From Victivallales bacterium (GTDB taxonomy: Bacteria; Verrucomicrobiota; Lentisphaeria; Oligosphaerales; Oligosphaeraceae), in contig JAFZWH010000091.1 of assembly GCA_017617415.1 (NCBI GenBank), forward strand, positions 90,051-154,050: 64,000 nt of DNA, given 5' to 3'. Position numbers and translations under genes: made by a program. The stretch's first letter is position 1, and every line of letters starts with the position of its first letter. This document shows positions 17,181 to 25,624 of the stretch, piece after piece. The notes beneath the pieces were generated by a model. That model saw nothing but the letters and a program-made list of their open reading frames with translations. It was not told the DNA's origin and made no database searches.

Positions 17181-19580
17181 TCACGGCGCCGTGCCGACGG
17201 CTGGCACGGCCTCTGCCGGAGTCGACTCAGTGGTCCAATCCATCTCCATCGCGCGGTCGAAGTCGATCTCCTCGATGTAGATGCAGTTCATGTCCTCGAC
17301 CAGGTTGAAGATGAAGAGCGTGTCCCGCTTCTGGTCGTCCAGGAAGACGCGGCCGGTCTTAAGGTTCCACATCTCCCGGAACTTCTCCGGGTATGGAAAG
17401 TCGAACAGCCCGATCTCGCCCTGGCAAACCGGCTGGCACCGCGCCACGTCGGTCGAATAGACCTTCCCGCTGGCATGGACCAGATAGTGCCCCTTGATGT
17501 AGGGACCATGCGTCAGCCGTTCCGCAAACTTGCCGATGAAGTCCCTTGGATCCAGCACTGCCACTGCCACACCCTCGGTGAAGCCCGGCGGCGCCTCGTC
17601 CACCTGGAATGGCATCGCGCAGGCAATGATGATGCGGTTGCGCACGCGCACAGACTGGAAGAGGTCCGTCCAGATCGGACGGTCCACTGCCTCGCGCTCC
17701 GCGCGCTGGTACCAGACCGAGGTGGTCACATCGTAGTCCTGAGGCATGTTGCCCTCGTAGGGATAGGCGAGCATCAGCTTGTTCTCGAAGGCCACGCGCG
17801 AGTTCAGCACAGGGGTGCGCTCCACCCCAAGGTCACGGATCGGACTCTTCGTGCGCCCCGTCTTGTCCACCAGAAAATGGTTCGTCAGCACCCGCTTGAA
17901 GGTCGGCATCATCGGATAGAGCGTGGTCAGCACCGCGTCCAGATTCTCCACCTGGACATTCGTCGGCAGGTGCCAGAAGAAGGCCCGGAACGAGACCTTG
18001 TTGTCGAAGGTGGACGCCCAGCCGTAGCCGGGTGGGGGGAACTCGATCATGCCCGCCGTGCCGCGGTAGTAGTTCAGGTCGGGATTCGGAGGCTGAAGCG
18101 TCGCGAGACGCACCCGCGTCTCGCGCGCCAGCGACAGCACATCGTCGGCCACTTCCTTGATCTCCTGGGCAAGCATCACGCTGGTATGGAGGTTGGAGGA
18201 GTAGAGGCGACGAAGCGCCTCCTCCTCGCGCTGCTCATGCAGCTTCTCGTTCACCTTGCTTCGGACATTGTAGAGAACCACCGCGAAGAGAATGGTCGTG
18301 ACCAGAATCACCAGCCCCAGAAGCAGATGGCTATAGCGGGACATCACCCGCATGAAGTTCGACAGCCGCGGATGGCGCTCGACGCTAGTGGCCTCGTTCT
18401 TGAGATACCCGCGCAGATCCCGCGCCAGATCCGACACCTGCTGGTAGCGGTCGCGCGGCGAGAAGGCCGTGGCGCGGGAGATGATCTTGCACAGCGTCGC
18501 GGGCACATGGCATCCGTAGTAGTGCTGCATGGGGGCCATCTCGCCCGCCTTCACCCGCTCCAGCACCTCGTCCTTGCTCTTCCAGGGAAAGGCGCGGCGC
18601 AGGAAGACGGTCTCGTAGAGGATGAGACCCAACTGGTAGATGTCCGCCGTCTTGCCGTAAGGCTTGTGCATCAGCACCTCGGGGGAGATGTAGCGCGGGG
18701 TTCCGCAGATGGGCGAAACCACCCAGTCCTGCCCCTTGGGCATCACCATCGCCATTCCCCAGTCCATCACATAGACTTCTCCGAAGCGCCCGACCATGAT
18801 GTTCTCCGGCTTCAGGTCACGGTGGAGGATGTTGCGGTTGTGCGCGTACTCGATGGCCTCGCAGACCCGCAGGAAACGCTCGATGCGAAGCTTGCGCTGA
18901 TAGCGCTCCACCGCGCAGACCTTGTACCATGGAAGGCTGGCGTACTTCTGCTTGAGATTCTGGAGACGCTCCCGGAAACTCTTGCCCTCCACCAATTTCA
19001 TCGCCAGATGCGGAGCGTTGTCGTGGTCCACATAGAGGGTGTGGATGGGGACGACGCCGGGGTGCTCCAAGTGGGCGGTGATGCGCGCCTCCGTGAAAAA
19101 GAGATGCCGCGCCTCCTGGTTCTCCGGCTTGCGGAGGCTCTTGACCGCGACACGACGCCCGAACTGCAGGTCCTGGGCGGTCGAGATGGTCCCCTGCCCG
19201 CCGTGAGCGACCTCTTTGCCGAGCGGATAGTTGGTCTCCAGGTCGCAGGTGTTGCCCTCCTCGTGGAACGAACTGGCGTCGGTGTTCTGCTCTTCCTCGC
19301 TGGACTCCAGGCTTCCGGAGGTGTCGTCGATGTTATATTCGGAGTCGAATTTGTGGACACCGAACATCTCGCGGATCTCCGCCCAGAAGCTCGCGAAGGC
19401 ACTGTGCTGATGCATCCGCGGAATCTCATCCGCCAGATACTCCTTGTAGGCGGCGATGTGCTGTGCGGCAGCCTGGTCCTTGGCCCCCATCACCCTCGTC
19501 CCCGTCACCTCCGCCTCGGGATGCGAGTCGCTCCCGCTGAGCCGGTCGTCGGAGAATTCTTTGTCGGAGTGAATAATCAA
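17181..19580 (-). CDS. Membrane Ser/Thr protein kinase with C-terminal Cache-like sensor (copy 2)
   Basis: A paralog of the next gene downstream, with the same layout: acidic N-terminal region, kinase domain, single membrane helix and an extracytoplasmic Cache-like sensor with TSVWYQRAEREAVDRPIWTD. Here the catalytic loop is the standard HRDLKPEN, with DWG and GTPRYISPE. The conserved N-terminal IPRMHQHSA-F--FGV-K-D segment and NIDD acidic patch are shared with copy 1. I start it at the TTG at 19580 (LIIHSDKEFSDD) because it aligns with the GTG start of copy 1; an earlier in-frame TTG at 19616 adds 12 residues with no counterpart. A gap of 46 bp separates the two kinases, suggesting tandem duplication and co-expression. 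Confidence 0.9.
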   Translation of the reverse strand: MIIHSDKEFSDDRLSGSDSHPEAEVTGTRVMGAKDQAAAQHIAAYKEYLADEIPRMHQHSAFASFWAEIREMFGVHKFDSEYNIDDTSGSLESSEEEQNTDASSFHEEGNTCDLETNYPLGKEVAHGGQGTISTAQDLQFGRRVAVKSLRKPENQEARHLFFTEARITAHLEHPGVVPIHTLYVDHDNAPHLAMKLVEGKSFRERLQNLKQKYASLPWYKVCAVERYQRKLRIERFLRVCEAIEYAHNRNILHRDLKPENIMVGRFGEVYVMDWGMAMVMPKGQDWVVSPICGTPRYISPEVLMHKPYGKTADIYQLGLILYETVFLRRAFPWKSKDEVLERVKAGEMAPMQHYYGCHVPATLCKIISRATAFSPRDRYQQVSDLARDLRGYLKNEATSVERHPRLSNFMRVMSRYSHLLLGLVILVTTILFAVVLYNVRSKVNEKLHEQREEEALRRLYSSNLHTSVMLAQEIKEVADDVLSLARETRVRLATLQPPNPDLNYYRGTAGMIEFPPPGYGWASTFDNKVSFRAFFWHLPTNVQVENLDAVLTTLYPMMPTFKRVLTNHFLVDKTGRTKSPIRDLGVERTPVLNSRVAFENKLMLAYPYEGNMPQDYDVTTSVWYQRAEREAVDRPIWTDLFQSVRVRNRIIIACAMPFQVDEAPPGFTEGVAVAVLDPRDFIGKFAERLTHGPYIKGHYLVHASGKVYSTDVARCQPVCQGEIGLFDFPYPEKFREMWNLKTGRVFLDDQKRDTLFIFNLVEDMNCIYIEEIDFDRAMEMDWTTESTPAEAVPAVGTAP

Positions 19581-19680
19581 CGGAAAAACGGTTGGTATAA
19601 AATGAAGCCGTAGCAAAAAGCGAAATCAATAAGTACAATAATGCGTCAAAGCGATTTTTCCCAAGACGCCCTGAAAAAAC

Positions 19681-20496
19681 TCACCAGGCGCCAATGTCCA
19701 CCTGGCGAATCTCGCCGTCCTCCGGTCCACCCAGAAAAAGCTCCACCATATTGGCAAAATTCGCCACGGTGTCCGTCACATAATAACTGTGTTGCCCAGA
19801 ATGTCCCAGACCATTGGACAGTCCCTCGGCTTCCAGTTGCGTGGCGGTCGCTTGGGCAACCGCCTCGCCGGAATCGATGATCCGAGTCCCCGGCAGGCAT
19901 TCTCGGATGGCATCGATAATCAATGGATAATGGGTGCACCCAAGTATTATTGTATCTATATTTCGTTCAACAAGTTTTGATATATATTCTTGAAGAGCAC
20001 AGCGTAGCACGGGATGTTCCAGGCGAACATAGCCATTCTCGATCAGCGGAACCAGCAATGGACAGGCCAGACCATAGACTTGAGCCGACGAGTCCAATCG
20101 TAAGACTTCCCGTTCAATGGTCCGGCTGCGGATGGTGGCGTTTGTCCCCAGGATGGCGATGCGGTGGTTCAGGGTGACAGCCACCGCCGCCCCCGCGACG
20201 GGTTCGACGATGCCCATCACGGGCACGGGACAATGCCGCCGCAATTCCTCCATCGCGATGGAACTCACGGTTCCGCACGCCACCACAATCAGCTTGACCC
20301 CCTGCTTCAGAAGGAATTGCGCGTCCTGCAAGGCAAAACGGATGACGGTTTCCGCAGAACGAGTTCCATAAGGGACACGCGCGGTATCCCCAAAATAGAC
20401 AAGATCTTCGTGCGGAAGCAGTCTCCGCAGGGCACGCATCGCGGTCAGCCCGCCTAGTCCGGAGTCAAATACGCCGATGGGCTTTGATGAGGTCAC
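19681..20496 (-). CDS. murI: Glutamate racemase
   Basis: Makes D-glutamate for peptidoglycan. The 271 residues carry the whole family pattern: IGVFDSGLGGLTAMRAL, YFGDTARVPYG, the first catalytic cysteine in VVACGTVSS, and the second in ILGCTHYPLI. The start is GTG at 20496; no ribosome site is visible because the leader is occupied by a period-7 array reading ACCUCUC in the mRNA. It lies 82 bp after ilvN and 100 bp before kinase copy 2, all on one strand, so read-through is possible. Confidence 0.96.
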   Translation of the reverse strand: MTSSKPIGVFDSGLGGLTAMRALRRLLPHEDLVYFGDTARVPYGTRSAETVIRFALQDAQFLLKQGVKLIVVACGTVSSIAMEELRRHCPVPVMGIVEPVAGAAVAVTLNHRIAILGTNATIRSRTIEREVLRLDSSAQVYGLACPLLVPLIENGYVRLEHPVLRCALQEYISKLVERNIDTIILGCTHYPLIIDAIRECLPGTRIIDSGEAVAQATATQLEAEGLSNGLGHSGQHSYYVTDTVANFANMVELFLGGPEDGEIRQVDIGAW

Positions 20497-20503
20497 AGGT
20501 TAA

Positions 20504-20522
20504 AGGTGAGAGGTGAGAGGTG
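20504..20522. repeat. Heptamer tandem array, AGGTGAG x2.7
   Basis: Two perfect AGGTGAG units and a degenerate third, starting 7 nt upstream of the murI GTG. On the coding strand it is pyrimidine-rich, so it does not supply a Shine-Dalgarno sequence. It is followed by two small GC-rich hairpins (about 20528-20550 and 20559-20571). Confidence 0.85.
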
Positions 20523-20577
20523 GAAATGGGAGGGACGCGCTCCTGCGCGCCCTGCGTGGTGCTCCGCACCATTGCCT

Positions 20578-21129
20578 CTACAGCACATTTTTGCCGTAGT
20601 CGAATTCGTTCTTCTCCTTGGTGTCCTCATTGATGGTATGCTGGCCGCGTTCAAGAGCGACCATTCCAGTGCGCACCATCTCCAGAATGCCGAACTCGGC
20701 CAGGAGATTCTGGATGGCCTCGGTCTTTCTTTCAGCTCCAATGACCGCTATGGTCAGAGTGGTCTGCGAGACATCGATAATGGAGGCACGGAAGATGTTC
20801 GCAATCTGGATAACCTGATTGCGTTGTTCGCTGCCGGCTGCGGAGACTTTGATGAGTACCAACTCGCGCCGGATTTCGTTGTCCTCTTCCAGCAGTTTCA
20901 CCGAATAGACTGGAAGGAGCTTGCGCAACTGGTTGCACAGCAGCTGTGCGCGTTGGTCGTCGGTAAGCACTTCAATAGTGATTCGACTGGTGGAGGGATC
21001 GTCCGTGGTTCCCACGGCCAGGGACTCGATGTTGTAGCCTTTTCTGGAAAACAGACGCGTTACCTGGCTGAGCACGCCAGAAGCATTTTCCACAAGCACT
21101 GCCAAAGTATGAATCTTGACCTGTTCCAT
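20578..21129 (-). CDS. ilvN: Acetolactate synthase, small regulatory subunit
   Basis: The regulatory subunit of acetohydroxyacid synthase, the first shared step of valine, isoleucine and leucine synthesis. It has an N-terminal ACT domain (residues about 5-80, with HTLAVLVENASGVLSQVTRLFSRKGYNIESL), which binds the feedback inhibitor valine, and a C-terminal ACT-like half. Its 183 residues fit the long form of the family. The ATG at 21129 has a good AGGAG site and lies 18 bp after ilvB, so the two are an operon controlled by the ilvB leader. Confidence 0.95.
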   Translation of the reverse strand: MEQVKIHTLAVLVENASGVLSQVTRLFSRKGYNIESLAVGTTDDPSTSRITIEVLTDDQRAQLLCNQLRKLLPVYSVKLLEEDNEIRRELVLIKVSAAGSEQRNQVIQIANIFRASIIDVSQTTLTIAVIGAERKTEAIQNLLAEFGILEMVRTGMVALERGQHTINEDTKEKNEFDYGKNVL

Positions 21130-21147
21130 GTTCTTTTCTCCTAAATG

Positions 21148-22857
21148 TTAGTTCATCAAGAATTGGTCGATTGGGCTTCCGCTCTTGACCATTGGCCGCA
21201 CCATCTCGTCGATGTTGATGACGCATTCGATGACGTATCCATGACCGCATTTGAGCGCCTTCTGAAGAACCTTTTCAAGTTCCTTGACCGTCTTGACACG
21301 GCTTCCCTCCAGCCCATATGCCTCGGCCAATTTCACGAAATCCGGACCCCGGTTGGTGAACGTAGTCTGGCTGAATCGCTTTCCCAAGGTAAGGCTCTGC
21401 AGTTGACGAACCATCCCCAACGTATTGTTCTTGAAGATGATAGTCACAATCGGCAACTTGTAATACGCAACCGTGGCCAATTCGTTGCAATTCATTCGGA
21501 AACTGCCATCACCAGTCATGTGAATCACGGTCTTGTCAGGATTGCCGACCTTTGCGCCGATGGCGGCGCCCAGCCCGAAACCCATCGTGCCGAAACCGCC
21601 GGAGGTCAGCAGTTGCCCCGGATAGTCGAACTTGAAATTCTGGACGCACCACATCTGGTGCTGCCCCACATCTGTGGCAACGATGGTATCCTCGGGAACC
21701 AGACGCGAGCAGGCGTCGCAGACCTGCTTGGGGGTCAGCACATCGCCATCCAGAGGATACTGCGAATCAGTTGGATAGGAGAAAACCTGAGCCTTCCATT
21801 CAGAGTTGTCGTGTTGCTTCACCCGTTTCATCATCCGCCTCAACACACTCTTGGCATCGCCGATGATATGGTGGGCAGTCGGCACATTCTTGTCAATCTC
21901 CGAACGGTCGATGTCAATTTGAACCACTTTTGCCTGTTTTGCGAAGGATTTGGTGTCTGTCGCCACGCGATCCGTAAAACGACAACCCACCGCTATGAGT
22001 AAGTCACAGGCCGCGCAGGCCATATTGGAGGCCCGCGAGCCGTGCATGCCAATCATGCCGGTTGCCAGCGGGTGCCTCCCCCGGATGCCGCCGCAGCCCA
22101 TCACGGTGTAGGCGGTCGGCGCATCCAGTTTCTCCGCAAAGGCAGTGAACTCCTCCTGCGCACGGGAAAGCACCACGCCGCCTCCGCAAATAAGCATCGG
22201 GCGTTTGGACTCGGCGATCATCTCGCCCAGCTTGTCCAGGTCGGCGGAGTTCGGTTCGGGTTCCTTGAAGTCGTGGCTGGCGCGATGGATAAGCGCCGCC
22301 AGACTGCCGTGGGTGACATGCGCCGGCAGGGGAAGCGGCTCGTATTTCGCAGTCTCGGTGGTGGCATTTGTCAAAATATCCACCAGCACCGGTCCGGGAC
22401 GACCGGAACGCGCAACCGCAAATGCCTCGCGAACCGTATCCGCCAGCCGGTCGGCACTCTTGACCAAGAAGTTGCTCTTGGTGATGGGCATGGAGATGCC
22501 AATCATGTCCACCTCCTGAAAGGAGTCCTTGCCAATCAGGGGTTCCGCCACATTGCAGGTGATGAAGACCACCGGCGAGGAGTCCAGGTAGGCCGTCGCG
22601 ATGCCCGTGGTCAGGTTGGTTGCGCCAGGACCGCTCGTCGCAAAGCACACGCCGACCTTTCCCGTGCTGCGCGCATACCCGTCCGCCGCATGGCTGGCAC
22701 CCTGTTCATGGCTAGTCAGGTAATGGTGGATTTTGCCCCGATAACGGTACAATTCGTCGTAAACGATAATGATGGCGCCGCCGGGATAGCCGAATATGGT
22801 GTCCACGCCCTGCTCCAGCAGGCATTCCATCAAGATTTTCGCTCCTGAAATCTGCAT
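21148..22857 (-). CDS. ilvB: Acetolactate synthase, large catalytic subunit
   Basis: Thiamine-diphosphate enzyme that condenses pyruvate with pyruvate or 2-oxobutyrate. From the chosen start it has 569 residues. The catalytic Glu lies in FGYPGGAIIIVYDEL, the FAD-region block is GMIGMHGSRASN, and the ThDP motif is the GDGSFRMNCNELATVAYYKLPIV block. I start it at the ATG at 22857 (MQISGAKIL) because AGAGG lies 8 nt upstream; three in-frame ATGs further upstream would lie closer to the terminator hairpin and add residues the family lacks. It is preceded by a structured leader with a terminator-like hairpin. Confidence 0.96.
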   Translation of the reverse strand: MQISGAKILMECLLEQGVDTIFGYPGGAIIIVYDELYRYRGKIHHYLTSHEQGASHAADGYARSTGKVGVCFATSGPGATNLTTGIATAYLDSSPVVFITCNVAEPLIGKDSFQEVDMIGISMPITKSNFLVKSADRLADTVREAFAVARSGRPGPVLVDILTNATTETAKYEPLPLPAHVTHGSLAALIHRASHDFKEPEPNSADLDKLGEMIAESKRPMLICGGGVVLSRAQEEFTAFAEKLDAPTAYTVMGCGGIRGRHPLATGMIGMHGSRASNMACAACDLLIAVGCRFTDRVATDTKSFAKQAKVVQIDIDRSEIDKNVPTAHHIIGDAKSVLRRMMKRVKQHDNSEWKAQVFSYPTDSQYPLDGDVLTPKQVCDACSRLVPEDTIVATDVGQHQMWCVQNFKFDYPGQLLTSGGFGTMGFGLGAAIGAKVGNPDKTVIHMTGDGSFRMNCNELATVAYYKLPIVTIIFKNNTLGMVRQLQSLTLGKRFSQTTFTNRGPDFVKLAEAYGLEGSRVKTVKELEKVLQKALKCGHGYVIECVINIDEMVRPMVKSGSPIDQFLMN

Positions 22858-22900
22858 TGCAATGACCTCTGTCATTTGAGGCGACATTCGCCGCATTGAT

Positions 22901-22936
22901 AAAGAAAAGCCCCTCGAAGTACTACTACGAAGGGCT
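22901..22936 (-). terminator. Terminator-like hairpin in the ilvB leader (candidate attenuator)
   Basis: On the coding strand AGCCCTTCG pairs with CGAGGGGCT (8 pairs plus one G-T), followed by TTTTCTTT, 44 nt before the ilvB ATG. An upstream CGAAGGCTT (22995-23003) can pair with the first arm AGCCCTTCG and would act as an antiterminator. A terminator facing into a gene with a competing upstream pairing is the layout of transcription attenuation. Confidence 0.65.
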
Positions 22937-23023
22937 CTTCCTCTTTAAATGTTCCAATTACTTATCCCCCTATTTCTGGCGGGGGTTTGACGTCAAGCCT
23001 TCGTTTCCCAAATGAAGATTGTC

Positions 23024-23062
23024 GCACTGCCAACTCTGACCAGAATCAGACGTTGACAGTGC
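23024..23062 (-). promoter_or_regulatory. Long hairpin in the ilvB leader
   Basis: Near-perfect 39-nt stem-loop: on the coding strand GCACTG, CAAC and TCTGA pair in order with TCAGA, GTTG and CAGTGC around a 6-nt loop, interrupted by one G-T position and one bulged G. It lies between the putative promoter and the terminator hairpin. It could be a sensor domain of a leader RNA or a DNA operator. Confidence 0.55.
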
Positions 23063-23097
23063 AACTAACGATGACGAATTGGAAACCAATGGCTTGC

Positions 23098-23103
23098 ATT
23101 ATA
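23098..23103 (-). promoter_or_regulatory. Putative -10 box for the ilvB-ilvN leader
   Basis: On the minus strand a consensus TATAAT preceded by a T-rich stretch, about 240 nt upstream of the ilvB ATG. No good -35 box is seen at 16-18 nt, so the call is tentative. Transcription from here would include both leader hairpins. Confidence 0.4.
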
Positions 23104-23173
23104 GAAAATCAAAAACAGCGCGCAGTGCAAAAAAAGCTTTGTTCCTCCAGTGGACAGGACGCCTATGCCTCGG

Positions 23174-25366
23174 CTATTTGTCTTCCGGAATCACCCAGTT
23201 AGCCGGCAGATACCAAGCAAGCTTGGCAACGGGGGTCTTCTTGACCAACTGACGCTTGAGCTGCTCCAGGAAAAGTTTGTGGCAACCCATCTGTTGCATG
23301 TTGAGCCACAGCAGCCAATCGGGCATGTGCGACTCAATGACTTTGAACTGCTCCATCAGGTGTGCAAGTGCGCCATCCACCAACGGAATGACGGCGGCGG
23401 CGCCTTTACGGCTCGCCAGCGCAGCCTGAATCTTCAGCAGAGCCTGGAAGTAGTCCGCGTAGATCATCAACCGCTGGGCGCTGGCATAGAGGCTATGGAG
23501 ACACTCGCCCATCGGACTGGTGATGCGCTCACCGTCAGTTCCACTGTGGGAAAATTGTTCACTGTCAAGCTTTTTGGCAAAGAATGCCGCCGCCTCGGAG
23601 GCCTCGGCGCTGACCGCCGACAACTCTTTCGCGGCATTGGCGTGCTTGCCCAGTGCCGCCAGCGCATCAGCCGGATAGGCAGGCAACATCGCATCCGCCT
23701 TGGAAGTAGCCTGGATGGTGAAATAGGGGAAAGGCAGACAGAGCCGAAGCGCCGGTTGCGAAGCCGCATGGCTCAGCTGGTCCAGCGCATTCACATAGCG
23801 CTTGCCCATCCCGCCGAAAATGAGCTCCGCCCAGCGAAGGCGCAGGTCGGCCAGCGTGTCTTCAGCGACTTCCGCGCCTTCCCAGGTACGCACCCCAAGC
23901 AACGCCAGATGATCCAGATATGCGGGGTCGAACTGGAAATTCGCCATGGCGCCCTGGTATTTGTTCTTTAGCAAGGTCAGCAAGCCGGCATCCAGCTGCG
24001 CAAGGCATTCGCAGTAGTTGGAGTAGTTCCCCTGCCCGCCCAGCGGACTGAGCCATGTATCGGGGAAGCCCTTGGGGTTGCAGACGGTGGCGTATTTCTT
24101 GCCGGTCTCGTTGCCACAGTCCTGGAAGTCCACAACGAGATGTCCCTTCACCGACGATTTCTTCAAAAGCGCACTCACCGCCTGACGGAAACCCTTCAGC
24201 TTGTCCAGCAGATTCGAGAAGATGACTACCTTCTCCACGCCACGCGCAACCAACTCCTTCACAAGGTACTCCAGGAAGTTCGCCAGGCGTTTGTCTTCGC
24301 TGAGAGCCTTGCATTTGGCGCATTTGCACCATGGTGACTCGCAACCGCCGTCCTCTTCGTGAGCATGGATGTCGTTAAGTTCCGCCAGGCCGAGGTGGAA
24401 ATACTTCACTCCCTTGGGGTAGTATTTCCGCAGGAAGCTGCCCAGGAAGTCCATCAGGGTCTCCCGCGCCTCCGCGGAAGTCAGACACAGCGAGGCATGC
24501 GTGGGCTTCCCCTTGGCATTCTTGGCCGAGAGCGCCGGCAAGATGGTCGGAAGAAGGCTGCTGCTGGAGAGAAGATTAAAATATGGATAAATGGCAACGC
24601 CGCGTTCCCGGCCGTAATTGAGGACATCGCCAAAGAAATCCTCCTCGAACATCGTCGGCAATTCGGTGCGGTCATACCAGCGGTCATATTTCAGATTATA
24701 GAAGCGAAAGCGCGAAAGCGACCTGGGATCGGTATCATTGGGTTCTGCCGAAACTGGCGTCATCAGGAACTCGGAGGGCATTTGCGGCTCGGAGATTCGG
24801 CAGGATGGCACGCAGTTGTAGATGCCAAGGCACAACGCATTCAACTTGAACGATGAAATCGCATTGATGACCTGGTACCAGTCATTGCGGCTCATTCGCT
24901 CATTGCCCCAGTTGCACTCGCTGACAATGCCCCGCAACGGCATGCTCGGCCAGTCCCGAATCAGCAGATTCGGCACGGCATAGCCATTGAACATGATGTG
25001 GAAGAGCGTGGAGAGCGTCTGGGCAGCCCAGACAATCCCCTCCTGGTAAGGAGTGCGGATGAAAATCTTGCTGCCCTGGATAGTCAGCTCGTAGTATTCC
25101 TGGCGAAGCTCTTCCGGGACCTTCTCCAGATACGGGAAAGCCGCCTCGCTCTCTACGCGCGCGTCAATGATATAGTCTTTTTTATTAGCGACCACATGCA
25201 CATCGGCATCCGACAAAATCAACCGCAGAGCCTTGCGCTCCACGGGATCCACATTGAACGTCGTCAAGCGAACATCCCGAGCCAGCTCGCTGATGCCCTC
25301 ACCAAGCTCAACTTGCTTGGGCTGAGGGTAGAACTCGGCTATCTCATACTTATGGCTTATGCTCAT
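23174..25366 (-). CDS. GH20-like protein with altered catalytic pair
   Basis: A 730-residue protein with an N-terminal GH20b-like alpha/beta domain (residues about 10-135, ending RTPYQEGIVWAAQTLSTL) and a TIM barrel that begins at PLRGIVSECNWGNERM. This is the arrangement of beta-N-acetylhexosaminidases. The GH20 catalytic Asp-Glu normally lies in H-GGDE; here the segment is HLGLAEL (324-330), so the glutamate is kept but alanine replaces the aspartate that positions the substrate acetamido group. A Cys-rich CESPWCKCAKCKAL stretch follows. No signal peptide is seen. It may act on non-acetylated sugars or by another mechanism. The family call is moderate. Confidence 0.65.
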   Translation of the reverse strand: MSISHKYEIAEFYPQPKQVELGEGISELARDVRLTTFNVDPVERKALRLILSDADVHVVANKKDYIIDARVESEAAFPYLEKVPEELRQEYYELTIQGSKIFIRTPYQEGIVWAAQTLSTLFHIMFNGYAVPNLLIRDWPSMPLRGIVSECNWGNERMSRNDWYQVINAISSFKLNALCLGIYNCVPSCRISEPQMPSEFLMTPVSAEPNDTDPRSLSRFRFYNLKYDRWYDRTELPTMFEEDFFGDVLNYGRERGVAIYPYFNLLSSSSLLPTILPALSAKNAKGKPTHASLCLTSAEARETLMDFLGSFLRKYYPKGVKYFHLGLAELNDIHAHEEDGGCESPWCKCAKCKALSEDKRLANFLEYLVKELVARGVEKVVIFSNLLDKLKGFRQAVSALLKKSSVKGHLVVDFQDCGNETGKKYATVCNPKGFPDTWLSPLGGQGNYSNYCECLAQLDAGLLTLLKNKYQGAMANFQFDPAYLDHLALLGVRTWEGAEVAEDTLADLRLRWAELIFGGMGKRYVNALDQLSHAASQPALRLCLPFPYFTIQATSKADAMLPAYPADALAALGKHANAAKELSAVSAEASEAAAFFAKKLDSEQFSHSGTDGERITSPMGECLHSLYASAQRLMIYADYFQALLKIQAALASRKGAAAVIPLVDGALAHLMEQFKVIESHMPDWLLWLNMQQMGCHKLFLEQLKRQLVKKTPVAKLAWYLPANWVIPEDK

Positions 25367-25624
25367 CGTTACGATGGTGCAAAATGGTTTAAAGTGCGAC
25401 CAACAAACACCCTATAAACTCTGCGCCAAGCCCATGGGTGCAGTGGTAATTTCTTCAATCAGAATGGTTAATATAATTCCTTCCAGGAATTTTGCAAGCT
25501 CCAAACGCCAAAATGCCCCGTGAAACACCATCCAAACCGTTTTTTCTTCTCAACGCCCCGGGAGGGATATGCGCCCACCACACCCCATCGTGGGAAAAGG
25601 GGGCGCAAGGGCGCGATCCTCCCG

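Noticed and set aside
17004..19613. 869-codon plus-strand open frame opposite the kinase genes
   Set aside because: It is antisense to two clear kinase genes and is an effect of their GC-rich codon use; the product is rich in Arg, His and Val without any domain.
23048..23100. 17-codon Val/Ile-rich leader ORF (MQAIGFQFVIVSCTVNV) upstream of ilvB
   Set aside because: It looked like an attenuation peptide, but its ATG overlaps the best -10 box, it has no ribosome site, and its stop is about 110 nt before the terminator hairpin, too far for classical attenuation.
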